Assembly: GCF_023101665.1 (NCBI RefSeq)
Contig: NZ_CP082161.1
Coordinates: 5,084,001-5,148,000, forward strand
Reading direction: 5' to 3'
Length of the DNA: 64,000 nucleotides
From: Bradyrhizobium sp. 195
Lineage (GTDB): Bacteria; Pseudomonadota; Alphaproteobacteria; Rhizobiales; Xanthobacteraceae
The notes below the pieces were generated by a model. That model searched no databases. It worked only from the letters and a program-made list of their open reading frames with translations, and had not been told where the DNA came from. The position numbers and the translations under genes were made by a program. Positions 46,951 to 56,000 of the stretch are shown here, piece after piece (the stretch's first letter is position 1; the number at the start of each line of letters is the position of its first letter).

Positions 46951-48276
46951 ATGGCACAACGGCAACTCAAGCTTGGCGCGTTCATGCGCCCGATCAGCAT
47001 CCACACCGGCGCCTGGCGCTATCCCGGGGCCTGGCCTGACGCCAATTTCAATTTCGGTCACATCAAGCAGCTGATCCAGAAGTTAGAGGCCGGCAAGTTC
47101 GACGCCTTCTTCATGGCCGATCACCTCGCCGTGTTGAACATGCCGATCAACGCGCTCAAGCGCAGCCACACCGTGACCTCGTTCGAGCCGTTCACGCTGC
47201 TGTCGGCGCTCTCGGCGGTCACTGAGCGCATCGGCCTGATCGCGACGGGCTCGACCACGTTCGACGAGCCCTATCACGTCGCGCGCCGCTTCGCTTCCCT
47301 CGACCATCTCAGCGGCGGCCGCGCCGGTTGGAATATCGTCACGACCTCGAACCCGGACGCGGCGCTGAATTTCGGTCTCGACGATCACATGGAGCACGCC
47401 GAGCGCTACAAGCGCGCGCGCGAGTTCTACGACGTCGTCACCGGTCTGTGGGATTCCTTCGCCGACGATGCATTCGTGCGCGACGTCGAGAGCGGGCTGT
47501 TCGTCGATCCCGCGAAGATGCACACGCTCGACCACAACGGCAAATACCTGAAGGTGCGAGGTCCCCTCAACATCGCCCGTCCGGTGCAGGGCTGGCCGGT
47601 GATCGTGCAGGCCGGCGCGTCGGAAGACGGCAAGCAACTCGCGGCCGAAACAGCGGAAGCCGTCTTCACCGGCGGCGGCAGCCTCGCCGACGGGCAAAAG
47701 CTCTACGCCGACATCAAGGGCCGCATGGAGAAGGTTGGCCGCGACCCCGAGCACCTCAAGATCCTGCCCGGCGCCTTCGTCGTGGTCGGCGACAGCGTCG
47801 ATGAAGCCAAGGAGAAGCGCGCGCTGCTCGACAGCCGCGTGCACTACGACAGCGCCATCGCCTCACTGTCCGTCATCCTCGGCACCGACGCATCGGGATT
47901 CGATCCGGATGGCCAGTTGCCGGAGATTCCCGAAACCAATGCCAGCAAGAGCGGCCGTCAGCGCATGGTCGACCTCGCCAGGCGCGACAAGCTGACGGTG
48001 CGCCAGCTCGCCCAGCGCGTCGGCGGCTATGGTGGGCTGTCCTTCGTCGGCACAGCCAAAACCATCGCCGATCAGATGGAGGAATGGCTGGTCGGGCGCG
48101 GCTCCGACGGCTTCAACATCATGTTCCCGTTCCTGCCCGCCGGCCTCGACGATTTCGTCGACAAAGTGGTCCCGGAGCTGCAGCGCCGCGGGATTTTCCG
48201 CAAGGAGTATGAAGGGGCCACTTTGAGGGAAAATCTGGGCCTGCCACGGCCGAAAAACCGGTTCTTTGAGGCCTAA
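46951..48276 (+). CDS. LLM-class flavin-dependent monooxygenase (NtaA/SnaA/DszA type)
   Basis: A 441-residue luciferase-like oxygenase that uses FMNH2 from a partner reductase. Landmarks: LKLGAFMRPISIHTGAWRYP at the N-terminus, FMADHLAVLN, ATGSTTFDEPYHVARRFASL with the FMN contacts, GRAGWNIVTTSN, and VIVQAGASEDG. These fit the nitrilotriacetate/dibenzothiophene-sulfone monooxygenase branch. Substrate unknown; no reductase gene is near. No strong ribosome-binding site precedes the ATG. The rpmG promoter follows directly. Confidence 0.9.
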   Translation: MAQRQLKLGAFMRPISIHTGAWRYPGAWPDANFNFGHIKQLIQKLEAGKFDAFFMADHLAVLNMPINALKRSHTVTSFEPFTLLSALSAVTERIGLIATGSTTFDEPYHVARRFASLDHLSGGRAGWNIVTTSNPDAALNFGLDDHMEHAERYKRAREFYDVVTGLWDSFADDAFVRDVESGLFVDPAKMHTLDHNGKYLKVRGPLNIARPVQGWPVIVQAGASEDGKQLAAETAEAVFTGGGSLADGQKLYADIKGRMEKVGRDPEHLKILPGAFVVVGDSVDEAKEKRALLDSRVHYDSAIASLSVILGTDASGFDPDGQLPEIPETNASKSGRQRMVDLARRDKLTVRQLAQRVGGYGGLSFVGTAKTIADQMEEWLVGRGSDGFNIMFPFLPAGLDDFVDKVVPELQRRGIFRKEYEGATLRENLGLPRPKNRFFEA

Positions 48277-48313
48277 TGGGCCCGTTTTGGGTGGTTTTTT
48301 GGGGTGTAAAACC

Positions 48314-48341
48314 TTGACATCAGGCGGTTTCTGGCTAGGTT
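48314..48341 (+). promoter_or_regulatory. Probable sigma-70 promoter of rpmG
   Basis: TTGACA (48314-48319) and TAGGTT (48336-48341) are separated by 16 bp, a good match to strong alphaproteobacterial promoters. They lie about 60 bp upstream of the rpmG ATG and just after the stop of the LLM gene. Confidence 0.65.
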
Positions 48342-48401
48342 GCCGGCCAACGCGGGCCGTTTGGCCGGCTCCAGATTCCCTTCATCTCTGAGGTTCGAAA
48401 C

Positions 48402-48569
48402 ATGGCCAAAGCGGTCACCATCAAGGTCAAGCTCGTGTCCTCGGCCGACACCGGCTTCTACTACGTCGCCAAGAAGAATTCGCGCACCATGACCGACAAG
48501 CTGGTCAAGAAGAAGTACGATCCGGTCGCGCGCAAGCACGTCGAATTCCGCGAAGCCAAGATCAAGTAA
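48402..48569 (+). CDS. rpmG: 50S ribosomal protein L33
   Basis: A 55-residue ribosomal protein of the large subunit: [20 protein letters not shown] at the start, then VAKKNSRTM, and [18 protein letters not shown] at the end. It has no CXXC pairs, so it is the zinc-free form. It is monocistronic, with its own promoter upstream and an intrinsic terminator after it. At the stop codon AAGATCAAGTAAG is tandemly duplicated (48559-48584 region), a recent-looking 13-bp duplication that does not change the protein. Confidence 0.96.
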   Translation: MAKAVTIKVKLVSSADTGFYYVAKKNSRTMTDKLVKKKYDPVARKHVEFREAKIK

Positions 48570-48607
48570 GAAGATCAAGTAAGATCGGCGCAGCGTTGAA
48601 GAGTTTT

Positions 48608-48637
48608 ACGGGGCCCTCACGGGCCCCGTTTTATTTT
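48608..48637 (+). terminator. Intrinsic terminator of rpmG
   Basis: ACGGGGCCC (48608-48616) pairs perfectly with GGGCCCCGT (48621-48629) around a 4-base loop, followed by TTTTATTTT. A textbook rho-independent terminator 38 bp after the rpmG stop codon. Confidence 0.9.
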
Positions 48638-48646
48638 GTGCCATCT

Positions 48647-48784
48647 CGTGTCCCGGACGCGCTGCAGCGTGCAACGCTGCTGCGCAGAGCCGAGACCCAG
48701 CAAGCAATACGCGGCGATGTGGACGCATGGGCCCCGGCTCAGCAGCGCACCGTCGAAGTGACGCTGCGCCGTGCCCGGGGCACA
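48647..48784 (+). repeat. Diverged palindromic repeat in the rpmG/hydrolase gap
   Basis: GTGTCCCGGACGCGCTGCAGCG and, inverted, the block ending CGCTGCGCCGTGCCCGGGGCAC (about 48760-48784) are the ends. GCTGCTGCGCAGAGCCGAGAC pairs roughly with GCCCCGGCTCAGCAGCGC inside. It is a decayed copy of an intergenic element. The rest of this 475-bp gap (48785-49044) holds only short frames without recognisable motifs. Confidence 0.6.
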
Positions 48785-49044
48785 GCGGTGGCGTGCGAAT
48801 GCCGCGACGCCATGCGTCTCGAAGCCGACGATATCTTTTCTATCGATCCAGCCTGAACTCGCGTTTGGTTCTGCCGACGCGTTAAATGAAACGGGCGATG
48901 CGACCCACTTCGGCGTGGCCCAGTGAAGCTGGCGAAGACCCGGCCTGAAATCGCCGCCGCTTCTATCCCTCTGAACCGACATGTAGCGGCACCGCGTCAA
49001 CGCAAGCGATGGGCCACTGCCGGACCCACGTGCAACAAGAATGC

Positions 49045-50004
49045 CTATGCGGTCCTTGCCGGTGCGGTGAGCGCCAGCGCCGCCACGGCATCCGCTATTC
49101 CCGGCGCATCTGCATAGGTAACCATGTGACCGCCATCCTCGACCAGATGTAGCAGGGAGCGGGGTAACGCCTCGTGCAGGCGACGCGACTGGTCGGCCTC
49201 GATGAGCCGGTCAGCCTTTCCATGCACGATCCTAACCGGACACCGGATGCCCCGATATTGAAGCCGCAATTGCGCAGCAGCTGGAATAAGGAGCGCGCTC
49301 TCCTCGGCGGCCGCCCTCAACTGCTTGGGCCGGAGAGCCAACGAGATCGGAAATTCGTTCTTGAATTCCGGCGGAATGGCACGCGGCGCGAACAAGGTGC
49401 GCATCAGTTTCGGCATAATGGCCCACGATATGATCGGCGAGATAGTGTAGCGCATCAGATCGCCGAGCAGCGGCAGTGCCGGAACTGACATGAGCCAAAA
49501 GTCCATCCGAGAGGTTGGAAAATAGTAGCCGGACACAAGCACCAGCCCACTCACGGCAGAGTCGCTTCGCAGCGCCAGCGCGATCGCCACCAGCGTTCCC
49601 CAGGAGTGGCCCAGCACCACGGGATTGCGCACCCCAAGCTGATCAAGAGCCTTCGCGAACAAGGCAGCTTGCGTTGTGGCCGTCCAGATGCGCGTGCGCG
49701 GACGGTGGCTGTAGCCAAACCCTGGTCGGTCGAAGCAAACGACGCGATAGTTCTGGGCCAGGCGGTCGACCAAACCGCTCAGGACGAGATCCTGAACCAT
49801 GGTGCCATTTCCGTGGAGCAGGACCACGCAAGGCGCGGCGGCATCGCCCCGTTCGATATAGTGAAGGCGCACTCCGTCGCACACGGTGAAGACGCCGATC
49901 GGCGGATTCTTTTGCTCAGCTGCCACCTGAAAGGCGATGTTGCCGAGTATCAGAACGACCAGTCCGACCAAAATGATCAGCAGGACGGTTTCGGTTGTGG
50001 ACAT
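49045..50004 (-). CDS. Membrane-anchored alpha/beta hydrolase
   Basis: A 319-residue hydrolase. The N-terminus has one hydrophobic anchor (TVLLIILVGLVVLILGNIA, about 6-24), so the enzyme should face the periplasm or lie on the membrane. Catalytic features: oxyanion HGNGT, nucleophile elbow GHSWGT, acid in VHGKADRLIEAD and base His in EDGGHMV. It resembles epoxide hydrolase or haloperoxidase-like esterases; the substrate is unknown. It lies next to a phasin and a PHA depolymerase, all on the minus strand. Confidence 0.87.
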   Translation of the reverse strand: MSTTETVLLIILVGLVVLILGNIAFQVAAEQKNPPIGVFTVCDGVRLHYIERGDAAAPCVVLLHGNGTMVQDLVLSGLVDRLAQNYRVVCFDRPGFGYSHRPRTRIWTATTQAALFAKALDQLGVRNPVVLGHSWGTLVAIALALRSDSAVSGLVLVSGYYFPTSRMDFWLMSVPALPLLGDLMRYTISPIISWAIMPKLMRTLFAPRAIPPEFKNEFPISLALRPKQLRAAAEESALLIPAAAQLRLQYRGIRCPVRIVHGKADRLIEADQSRRLHEALPRSLLHLVEDGGHMVTYADAPGIADAVAALALTAPARTA

Positions 50005-50187
50005 CGGGTCAACCTATATTTCGCGCTGGCGGGCTCCAAATCGGCGGCCCTGAGCCCGCTAAGGGCCAATGCGGATGCTGATTCCTCTCCTCTGTGAGCC
50101 GCGGTCCCCAGCCGAAAGCAACCGTGCTCGGCGCGTGCGCGATCCGCATTGCGTCCATCCATTTGCCGCTGCGGGTACGGCTTACAC

Positions 50188-50703
50188 TTATCGTGCCCGC
50201 AGAGCGGTGAGCTCCCGGGACGGCTCGATGCGCCAGAACGGATATGCCGCCAATTCTTTCGAATGCTGCCCGAACATGTCGACCCGTCTGGTCGTAAATT
50301 CCGATATGACGGCGAAAAAGTCGATCGGTGACCTGATCGCAGCAAGCCTCAGGCCGAATTCGAAAGCGAAGTGCATGTTGGCTTGCGCTATTTCAAGAAG
50401 CTTCATTTGATAAGCTGGCATGTTTGGCGCCGCTAAACCACACCCTTGCTTTGGATCGCTGTCCCTCATCTTCTGACGGAGATCATCCTTTAGATCACCG
50501 GCCCCATTTTCAACGAGGGGAGCCTCGTGCCTTGAATCGTCATGAAGCTTGAGAGGCGATTCAATCGCGGCTATCGCGACAGAGCGAAGATTGTCATTCT
50601 CTTTCGGGCTCCTATCAATGGCCTCCTTGCTCCGTTGGACCCGCTCAGCCGTTTTCGCGGTGCGCGGGCGCTTTGACGGTTTTGCCGGCTTACGTTTGCT
50701 CAT
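50188..50703 (-). CDS. Phasin-family protein
   Basis: A 171-residue protein with a phasin domain at the C-terminal half, from about YQMKLLEIAQANMHFAFEFG onwards (LRLAAIRSPIDFFAVISEFT). Such helices coat the surface of polyhydroxyalkanoate granules. The N-terminal half is Lys/Arg/Pro-rich (SKRKPAKPSKRPRTAKTAER) and disordered, which may bind DNA or the granule. The ATG 50703 has GGAGCG 5 bp upstream; a start at 50742 is in frame but without a ribosome-binding site. Its position near the depolymerase gene supports the PHA assignment. Confidence 0.82.
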   Translation of the reverse strand: MSKRKPAKPSKRPRTAKTAERVQRSKEAIDRSPKENDNLRSVAIAAIESPLKLHDDSRHEAPLVENGAGDLKDDLRQKMRDSDPKQGCGLAAPNMPAYQMKLLEIAQANMHFAFEFGLRLAAIRSPIDFFAVISEFTTRRVDMFGQHSKELAAYPFWRIEPSRELTALRAR

Positions 50704-51045
50704 CTGACGCTCCAAGAAAACGGGGGCGACCACGTCGGTCATTTCTGAAAAGACAACCGGCTTTGCGGGGCGGCGTTCCCAACGCGTGGATGATGCGAGT
50801 TCCGCATGAACTAGAGCAATGGCGCGTTCTGGATCTCGACGATGATTTTAGGTAGCAACGCCAACCAACGAACGTCGAGCTGGCGGTCCGAGGGTCTGCG
50901 TCCAAGGGCGGCGGCCTAAGAACAGTCACCCTCGGCTCGCTAAGGACCGCAGCGAGGATACCGCCACCGGCGACTTTCGGCGACGCCGAGCTGATCCGGA
51001 AGTTCGGCCACGTTCCCGAGGAACTAAGCGCACTGTGAAGTCCGA
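50704..51045. other. Gap between phasin and PHA depolymerase
   Basis: About 340 bp with no supported gene. A short frame on the plus strand ending at 50855 and the stretch GDAELIRKFGHVPEELSAL read in frame up to the stop at about 51038 look vaguely protein-like. The latter could be the tail of a lost gene. Nothing else was recognised. Confidence 0.4.
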
Positions 51046-52233
51046 CTACCTACCGAGCGAGTGCTCGAGGAAGAAGCGCAGCATTTCCCTCGTCGCATCC
51101 GGCCCTTGCGGGTCGGTGTAGGACCCGGCCGGACTACCGCCCGACCACGCGTGTCCGGCGCCATCGATGTTCCAGTGTTCGGAGATTGCCCGACCGCCCG
51201 CGTCGCTCAGGATGGTGCGAGTGTAGGCATGACCGTTGGGTACGCGTCCGCGAAGTACCTTCGTTGTCGGTCTCATCGCTCCGGCGGACTGCTCGATAAT
51301 CTGGTCGCCATTCTTGGGATGCACCGTCGTGTCGCGATTGCCATGGAAAACGATGGTCGGCACAGACGTTTTGCCATCCGCAATTGCCTTGGAGCCGCCT
51401 CCCTGCATGGCGGCGAACGCAGAGGGAAGATCGCTCGCGGCCCCGCACGCCAGGCCCGAATGAACACCGACGGCCGCGTACAGGTCGCTATACGTTGCGC
51501 CCATGATGGCGGCGGCGGCCCCGCCGGCCGACAGACCCGCGACGTAGACGCGCTTCGGATCAATCGCATGGTCGCGCATGATCTGACGCGTGATGCCGGC
51601 GATCATCGAGGGCTCGCCCCCGCCGCGGCGCTGGTCGCCCGTGCGAAACCAGTTCCAGCACTTCGACTGGTTGGCTCCCCTCGGCTGCTCGGGATACACC
51701 ACGAAGCAATTCTGCTCTTCCGCCAGGAAGTTCATCCTGGTGCCAGCGGCGAAATCGTCCGGCGACTGCGTGCAACCATGGAGCATGACGATGAGGGGAA
51801 GCTGTTGTCCCTGACAGCCGCTCGGGATGAACAGCTTGTAGGTCCGGCTTCCTGCCGCGTTGCCGTAGGTGCCGGCGATGAACCGTGTGCCCTCGGGCAC
51901 GATGTCCGACGTGGATGGCGGAGTACGTCCGATCGGACCTTGCAGGCCGAACCCGGAAAACTTCCTCATCTCATCGAGCGGTGAGGTGCGTTTGCGTCCC
52001 TGAACAGGGCGAGGCTGCGAGGTCGGCCGGCTTTCCCTGTCTTCGACGACGTTGGGCTCGACGTCGATGGTCGGCGGCTCGAGCCGCGCGGGCGGAGCCG
52101 GGGCGGCGCTGCGAGCTGTCGGTGCTCGGGCGCTATCGCCCCGAAGCATGCGCTGCAGGAGCGCGGTGGCCTCGACCAGTTGACCGGCACGCGTGAGGCG
52201 GGTCGCTTCGCGGACTATGTCTTGATTCAGCAT
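51046..52233 (-). CDS. Poly(3-hydroxyalkanoate) depolymerase-like esterase (type 1 catalytic domain)
   Basis: A 395-residue esterase. Residues about 35-130 are a Pro/Arg/Ser-rich, poorly conserved linker; the catalytic domain begins near KLFIPSGCQGQQLPLIVMLH. Key sites: oxyanion HGCTQSPDDFA, nucleophile GLSAGGAAA, acid in FHGNRDTTVHP and base His in GAGHAWSGG. No signal peptide is seen and the N-terminus MLNQDIVREATRLTRAGQ is helical, so the enzyme is probably intracellular and mobilises stored PHA. It starts 3 bp after the RHH gene and is surely co-transcribed with it. Confidence 0.88.
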   Translation of the reverse strand: MLNQDIVREATRLTRAGQLVEATALLQRMLRGDSARAPTARSAAPAPPARLEPPTIDVEPNVVEDRESRPTSQPRPVQGRKRTSPLDEMRKFSGFGLQGPIGRTPPSTSDIVPEGTRFIAGTYGNAAGSRTYKLFIPSGCQGQQLPLIVMLHGCTQSPDDFAAGTRMNFLAEEQNCFVVYPEQPRGANQSKCWNWFRTGDQRRGGGEPSMIAGITRQIMRDHAIDPKRVYVAGLSAGGAAAAIMGATYSDLYAAVGVHSGLACGAASDLPSAFAAMQGGGSKAIADGKTSVPTIVFHGNRDTTVHPKNGDQIIEQSAGAMRPTTKVLRGRVPNGHAYTRTILSDAGGRAISEHWNIDGAGHAWSGGSPAGSYTDPQGPDATREMLRFFLEHSLGR

Positions 52234-52236
52234 CGT

Positions 52237-52656
52237 TCACCTCGTTCTGTCGGCGAGAGCGGCCTTGACCGCGGGAGTGGCATGAAGGGCTCCCAGCACC
52301 GAGACCGACGCGATGGTGGCGCGGGCCAACTCGGGAGTGACGTCCTGGGCGATGGTGGCCAGGCCCAAAACATTGATCTGCAGCATCTCGCCGGCGCGCC
52401 GCGCCGCTTCGAGATCATCGCGGGTGTAGTTGCGCAGGCCGAGGTCAAGGCTCTTCCGAGCCGTGGATTGCCTGACGACATCTGCATGGCGCTCGAGCTG
52501 GTTCCGGATAGCCGTCCGGATGAAATCGGTCCGGTTCGAATAGAACCCCTCCTGCACCATGAGATCGACGTGGCCGAGGTCGACATAGCCAAGGTTGATC
52601 GTGATCTTCTCAGTGTCGGGGGTTCTGGATCGCAGCTCGCGCACGTTATCAGCCAT
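52237..52656 (-). CDS. Ribbon-helix-helix (CopG-like) protein, upstream of PHA depolymerase
   Basis: A 139-residue protein. The N-terminal part KITINLGYVDLGHVDLMVQE has the beta-strand then helix pattern of RHH DNA-binding domains, continuing with GFYSNRTDFIRTAIRNQLER. The C-terminal half (TRDDLEAARRAGEMLQINVL) is an alpha/beta segment that resembles the ligand- or partner-binding part of such regulators. Phased TGGATG repeats lie just upstream of its ATG, so it probably regulates itself and the depolymerase gene that follows 3 bp later. Confidence 0.78.
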   Translation of the reverse strand: MADNVRELRSRTPDTEKITINLGYVDLGHVDLMVQEGFYSNRTDFIRTAIRNQLERHADVVRQSTARKSLDLGLRNYTRDDLEAARRAGEMLQINVLGLATIAQDVTPELARATIASVSVLGALHATPAVKAALADRTR

Positions 52657-52670
52657 GCAACAACCTCATT

Positions 52671-52710
52671 CCATCCATATGGATGGTGTGTGGATGTTAG
52701 ATGGATGTTG
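52671..52710. promoter_or_regulatory. Phased TGGATG operator upstream of the RHH gene
   Basis: CCATCCATATGGATGG (52671-52686) is a perfect 16-bp palindrome, and TGGATG recurs at 52680, 52691 and 52702, i.e. at exact 11-bp spacing, one DNA turn. The first site is 15 bp upstream of the RHH start codon. RHH proteins bind such short direct or inverted half-sites cooperatively. The site is most likely an autoregulatory operator. Confidence 0.7.
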
Positions 52711-53073
52711 TGAAAGCCGGGTTCAAGGGGCTGGCCGCGCCATTTCGGCATCTGGAGCCGCTGCGGCTGTCCTGGCCGGGACCCAGCCAGCGTCCCAGGC
52801 GTCTTCATTCAAATTCGCTTCCAGCCGCAAGCTGTGCAGCCGCGCGCTACGGTGCCGCTAAATCAAAGGAGCCGCTCGAACCTTCAAGGGATGGAAAGCG
52901 TCAGTGCCCCCCGGCGGCCATGACCTAACCAAAATTCCCTAGGGACGATAGCTGACCCTCCTCACGGTCAGCTCGTGACGTTTCACCGCGCCCACCGCAC
53001 GCCATTTTGAGATAGACTAGAGTACCTAGCGCTCTAAGGACGTCTGAGGACGGCCGAGCCGGGAGATGAGCCC
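52711..53073. other. Upstream region of the cyclase-ATPase gene
   Basis: About 360 bp between the RHH operator and the large signalling gene. It is divergent, so the promoters of both lie here. GGGAGATGAG precedes the cyclase ATG. I see no clear -35/-10 pair or conserved small ORF. Confidence 0.4.
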
Positions 53074-56000
53074 ATGGACGTCGCGGCCTGGCTGCGCGGT
53101 TTGGGGCTGGGACAGTACGAGCAGGCGTTCCGCGAGAACGACGTCGACGCCGGGGTCCTGGCCGATCTCACGGCCGAGGATTTAATCGGGCTCGGCGTCG
53201 CCTCGATCGGCCATCGCCGCAAGCTGCTCGCCGCCATTGCTGCCCTGCGTGCCGGCTCAATTTCGGCCACTACTCCTGCCACGTCTGCACCCGCCGCTAT
53301 CTCCGAAAAGGCTTGGCTCGCACCCGAGGCTGAGCGCCGCCAGCTCACAGTGATGTTCGTCGACCTGGTCGACTCGACCGCCCTCGCGGCGCGCCTCGAT
53401 CCGGAGGAAATGGCCGAAGTCCTGCGGATCTATCAGAGCGTAGTGACCGGCGCGATCGCGCGGTTCGAAGGGTACGTGGCAAAGTACATGGGGGATGGTG
53501 TGCTGGCCTACTTCGGTTATCCTCGCGCCCATGAAGATGAGGCCGAACGCGCTGTACGGGCCGGCCTCGCTGCAGTCGCGGCGGTGCACAGACTGGAGTC
53601 GGCGCATGGCAAGTCACTGGCGGCCCGGGTCGGTATCGCGACCGGCCCAGTGGTTGTCGGTGAATTGATCGGCGAAGGCGCGGCGCGGGAGGAGACGGTG
53701 GTCGGCGACACGCCGAACCTCGCGGCGCGGCTGCAAGCCTTGGCCGACCCGGGCACGGTGGTGATCTCCGCTCGCACCCGGGAGCTCGTTGGCGGGCTGT
53801 TCGAACTCGCCGAGCTTGGCATGCAGATCTTGAAGGGATTTCCCGTACCGGTACGCCCGTGGCGGGTGGTCGGGGAAGGCGCCGCCGAGAGCCGGTTCGA
53901 GGCGTTGCACGGGGCAGGTCTGACGCCGCTTGTCGGCCGCGAAAATGAGATCGGCCTGCTGCTCGAGCACTGGGAGCGATCCAAGGAGGGTGAAGGCCAG
54001 GTGGTGCTGCTGGCGGGCGAGGCTGGCATCGGCAAATCACGCCTTGTGCGGACGCTGCGCGGACGACTTGAAGATGAGCCGCATACCACCCTGAGCCACT
54101 ACTGCTCACCGCACCATCAGACCAGCCCGCTTTATCCTGTGATCGGCCTGCTGGAGCGCGCGGCGGGCTTCACCACGGACGATCCCGCCGCAACGAGGCT
54201 CGACAAGCTCCAGGCGCTGCTCGCGCTATCGACCGACGATGTCACCGCGGTGGCGCCGCTGCTCGCGGCATTACTGTCGCTCGAGACGGGTGCGCGGTAC
54301 CCGCCCCTCGAGATGAGTCCGCATCGGCAGAAGGAGCGGACACTCGAGGAGCTGGTCGCTCAGGTATTGGGGCTCGCAGCAAGGCGGCCCGTGCTGGCCA
54401 TGTACGAGGACGTGCACTGGGCAGATCCGACGTCGCTCGAGCTGCTCGATCTCCTGGTCGACCGGGTGCAAGGCGCCCGCGTACTCGTCCTCATGACCTT
54501 CCGGCCCGAGTTCGAGCCGCCTTGGATGCGCTATGCCCACGTCACAGCGCTGACCCTCAGCCGCTTGAGCCGTCGGCAGGGTGCGGCCATGGTCGCGCAG
54601 CTGAGCGGCGGCAAGGCGCTACCCCCTGCCGTGCTCGACCAGATCGTTGCCAAGACGGACGGCGTGCCGCTGTTCGTCGAGGAACTGACGCGGACGGTGC
54701 TGGAGACCAATTTGCTCCGCGATGAGGGCGACCACTACGCGCTTGCCGGACCGCTGCCGCCGATGGCGATCCCGGCCACGCTCCAGGAGTCACTGTTGGC
54801 GCGGCTCGACCGGCTGGCTCCAGCCCGGGAGGTGGCCCAGGTCGCAGCCGCTATTGGCCGGGAATTCTCTCACGAACTGCTCGGGATCGCTGCCGCGCTG
54901 CCGGAGAGCGATCTGCAGGCGGGGTTGGACGAGCTTGTCGACTCGGGCCTGGTGTTCCAGAGAGGAACTGCGCCGCAGGCGACCTATAGCTTCAAGCATG
55001 CACTCGTACAGGACACCGCCTATGCCACGCTGGTGCGCGCGAAACGGCAGCGCTTGCACGCCCGGATCGCTGCCGCGCTTGAGCAGCATTTTCCGGAGAA
55101 GGTGCAGGTGCAGCCCGAACTTCTGGCCCACCATTACATGGAGGCCGGACTGGTCGAACCGGCGATCGACTATTGGCTGAGGGCGGGACAGCGAGCCATC
55201 ACGCGCTCGGCGATGTCTGAAGCGCTGGCGCAGTTGCGGAGCGGGTTGGGCCTGCTTGCGCGCTTGCCCGAGGTCGCCCGCCCGCGGCGAGAACTGGACC
55301 TCCAGGTGGCGTTGGGTGTGGCACTGATGGCAACGCAAGGCTGGGCAGCGCCGGAAGCCGGGCGAGCCAACGCCCGTGCTCGCGAGCTCTGCGAGCAGCT
55401 CGGCGCCGCCGCTCAGCTCTGGCCCGTGCTCTACGGTCAATGGGTGTTCCACGGGGTGCGAGGCGAGCACAACGCGGCGCGAAGCGTGGCAGACGAGTTT
55501 CTTCGCCGGGCGCAGGACCATAATGACACGTCGCCGGCGGTGGTTGCTCACCGCATCTGCGGGACCGGTGCATTGTGGCGCGGCGAGCTGCCTGCTGCCC
55601 GCATCCATCTGGAGCGGACGCTTGCCCTCTATGACCGGGAGCAGCATCACTCGCTCGTCTCTCTCTATGTGCAGGATCCGCGGGTGGCTGCGCTGTCGGG
55701 GCTCTCATGGACGTTGTTTGCGCTGGGCTATCCGGAGCAGGCTCGGACGCGGAGCCGCGAAGCGCTCGATGCGGCACGTGAGCTCGCTCACCTCAACACG
55801 GTGGCTTACGCCCTTTTGTTCGCGTCTTTCTTCGAGCAGTATTGTCTGGCGTGGCGTGAGGCGAAGGACCGAGCCGAAGCACTGGTTGAGCTCTCGACCG
55901 AACAGGGATTTCCGCATTTCCTCGCGCCTGCCACGGTAATCCGCGGTTGGGCTCTGACTCAGTCGGGTGAAGCGGAGATTGGGCTCACGCAGCTTCGGCA

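Noticed and set aside
48617..49000. 127-codon minus-strand frame between rpmG and the hydrolase
   Set aside because: Overlaps the rpmG terminator and a decayed palindromic repeat; no recognisable motif or start signal.
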